From contig DAIDAB010000112.1 of the NCBI GenBank assembly GCA_027310845.1, forward strand, positions 1 through 6,316: DNA of 6,316 nucleotides, given 5' to 3'. Source of the DNA: a bacterium (GTDB taxonomy: Archaea; Thermoproteota; Nitrososphaeria; Nitrososphaerales; CADDZS01). Of the stretch, positions 5,143-6,316 are shown piece after piece (positions within the stretch are counted from its first letter, which is position 1; the number at the start of each line of letters is the position of its first letter). The translations under genes and the position numbers were made by a program. Below the pieces are notes generated by a model. That model did not search any database. It worked only from the letters and a program-made list of their open reading frames with translations, and had not been told where the DNA came from.

Positions 5143-6316
5143 ATGGACATTGCGCCCCTGTTCCAAGCCGTAATAGTACCGATATTACTCTCGCCTCTCG
5201 CGTACTATTTGGGAATCAAATACGGATCTAAATCCGCTTGGTTCAGCTTCGCCGTTCTGCTTTACTCAACAATCATGCTCCTCTATGCTGCACAGACATC
5301 CAACCCTTACTTTGAAAGTTACACATGGTTTCCCCAGAACTTGGCTGGGTCAGGAGCTCTGTCGTCAATTGGGCACTTTGGGTTCTATGTTGACGGAATC
5401 AGTATTCCATTTGCTCTCACAATCTACATCATCTGTACTGCAGTTGCGTTGTATTCCGTTCCGTACATGAAGCACAGGATCTTTGAACAGGAAGGAATCG
5501 CCGTCACAGAGACAGTAACGGTAGAAGGAGAGGAGCATCAAGAAGCTGGCGAACAAAAGGAGAACGAGAGGACAAATTCAAGATTCGGGCTTTACTTTGC
5601 TCTCTATTTGCTTTACAGTGCTGGAATGGTGGGAACAGTGCTTGCAACTAACCTGATCGAGCTCTACTTTTTCTTTGAATTCATGCTAATTCCATCTTAC
5701 TTTCTAATCGCGGAGTATGGATACGGTGCAAGAGGACGAATCTCTCTGATGTACCTTCTTTGGACTCATATCGGCGCCCTCTTGATGCTCCTTTCGTTCC
5801 TTGCGCTTGGAACCATCACCGGGAATTTTGTTTTCCTGGGTCCAGGTGCGATGCAAGCGGTTCAAGTTGTAGGCGGTCTGATACCATGGATCGTCTTTGG
5901 AATAGTAGTCGGACTCTTCGTGAAACTCTCTGCATTTGGCTTACACGTCTGGCTTCCATTTGCTCATGCCGAAGCTCCAACTCCGATTAGCGCTCTGCTT
6001 TCGCCAGCCATGATCGGGATTGGAGGGTACATCATAATTCGAATGTTCACTCTCTTACTTCCTTCCGAATATTTCCAGATAGGGCTCGGCCTCGCAGTTT
6101 GGGGCGTTGTCACCATGTTTTATGGTGGTATAATGGCACTGGCACAAGATGATCTGAAGAGACTCTTTGCTTACTCAAGCATCAGTCAAATGGGCTACAT
6201 CATCTTTGGTCTAGGAACTGCGACAACTCTAGGGGTTGGTGGAGCGGTGTTCCAGTTCGTGAGCCATGGAACAGCAAAATCAGTGCTTTTCATGGTAGCA
6301 GGGCTCATCATAGTCC
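5143..6316 (+). CDS. nuoM: Complex I antiporter-like subunit M (ND4 family), 3' end outside window
   Basis: Proton-pumping membrane subunit related to Mrp antiporters. The first 391 residues are present and the frame stays open to the edge. About eleven helices are visible. E179 in TM5 (FFFEFMLIPSYFL) and K261 in TM7 (FVKLSAFGLHVWLP) match the E144/K234 pair essential in E. coli NuoM. HAEAPTPISALL (275-286) and DDLKRLFAYSSISQMGYI (336-353) are family signatures, and the AEAPTP form fits M better than L or N. The TM8 Lys (E. coli K265) is Gly here (G292, in SPAMIGIGGY). Between TM3 and TM4, residues about 110-146 form a hydrophilic loop rich in Glu. ATG 5143 follows AAAAAGG with only 2 bases between; no other start precedes TM1. 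Full length is expected near 500 residues. Confidence 0.94.
   Translation, partial: MDIAPLFQAVIVPILLSPLAYYLGIKYGSKSAWFSFAVLLYSTIMLLYAAQTSNPYFESYTWFPQNLAGSGALSSIGHFGFYVDGISIPFALTIYIICTAVALYSVPYMKHRIFEQEGIAVTETVTVEGEEHQEAGEQKENERTNSRFGLYFALYLLYSAGMVGTVLATNLIELYFFFEFMLIPSYFLIAEYGYGARGRISLMYLLWTHIGALLMLLSFLALGTITGNFVFLGPGAMQAVQVVGGLIPWIVFGIVVGLFVKLSAFGLHVWLPFAHAEAPTPISALLSPAMIGIGGYIIIRMFTLLLPSEYFQIGLGLAVWGVVTMFYGGIMALAQDDLKRLFAYSSISQMGYIIFGLGTATTLGVGGAVFQFVSHGTAKSVLFMVAGLIIV

Noticed and set aside
5520..5580. Purine-rich GAA/GAG stretch as a possible DNA repeat or regulatory tract
   Set aside because: No regular unit repeats; it is explained by Glu and Lys codons of the acidic NuoM loop.
5285..5990. 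Small + and - strand frames at 5285-5470, 5365-5556 and 5760-5990
   Set aside because: All lie inside nuoM, whose frame runs unbroken from 5143 to the edge with clear family motifs.

Overview
This window is one uninterrupted gene cluster, all on the + strand, that encodes a respiratory complex I of the archaeal 11-subunit type. The order is nuoA-B-C-D-H-I-J-K-M, and the window cuts nuoM at its 3' edge. Every gene is recognisable from family motifs. Spacing is tight throughout: A/B and I/J overlap by 7 and 8 bases and the other gaps are 8 to 18 bases, so this is almost certainly a single operon read from upstream of base 1. Only about 31 bases precede nuoA, so no promoter can be judged.

Layout: nuoA (32-385) membrane subunit; nuoB (379-921) with the N2 cluster ligands; nuoC (930-1436) 30-kDa subunit; nuoD (1449-2576) 49-kDa quinone-site subunit; nuoH (2593-3807) ND1-like subunit; nuoI (3823-4320) ferredoxin-like 2x[4Fe-4S] subunit; nuoJ (4313-4804) and nuoK (4816-5124) small membrane subunits; nuoM (5143 to the edge) antiporter-like proton pump subunit. 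B, C, D and I form the hydrophilic connecting arm that carries electrons to the quinone. A, H, J and K form the membrane foot that couples this to the pump. M is the first antiporter-like module, and L and N are expected beyond the edge.

Likely source: an archaeon, most probably of the Thaumarchaeota/Nitrososphaeria or a close relative. The reasons are the absence of nuoE-F-G between D and H, separate C and D genes, an unsplit nuoJ, M directly after K, and the 'GPQHPGAGHFRF'-type start of NuoD. This lineage call is inference. The base composition looks moderate (roughly mid-40s % GC by eye).

No RNA gene, mobile element, repeat or CRISPR array was seen. The interest lies inside the proteins. 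Several residues that are central in well-studied complex I are replaced: the quinone-site Tyr and His of NuoD, the E-channel Glu of NuoA, and the TM8 Lys of NuoM. In addition NuoH carries an extra N-terminal helix with a two-Cys loop, and NuoM carries a strongly acidic loop between TM3 and TM4. These may be lineage traits rather than traits of this strain; an alignment would decide.
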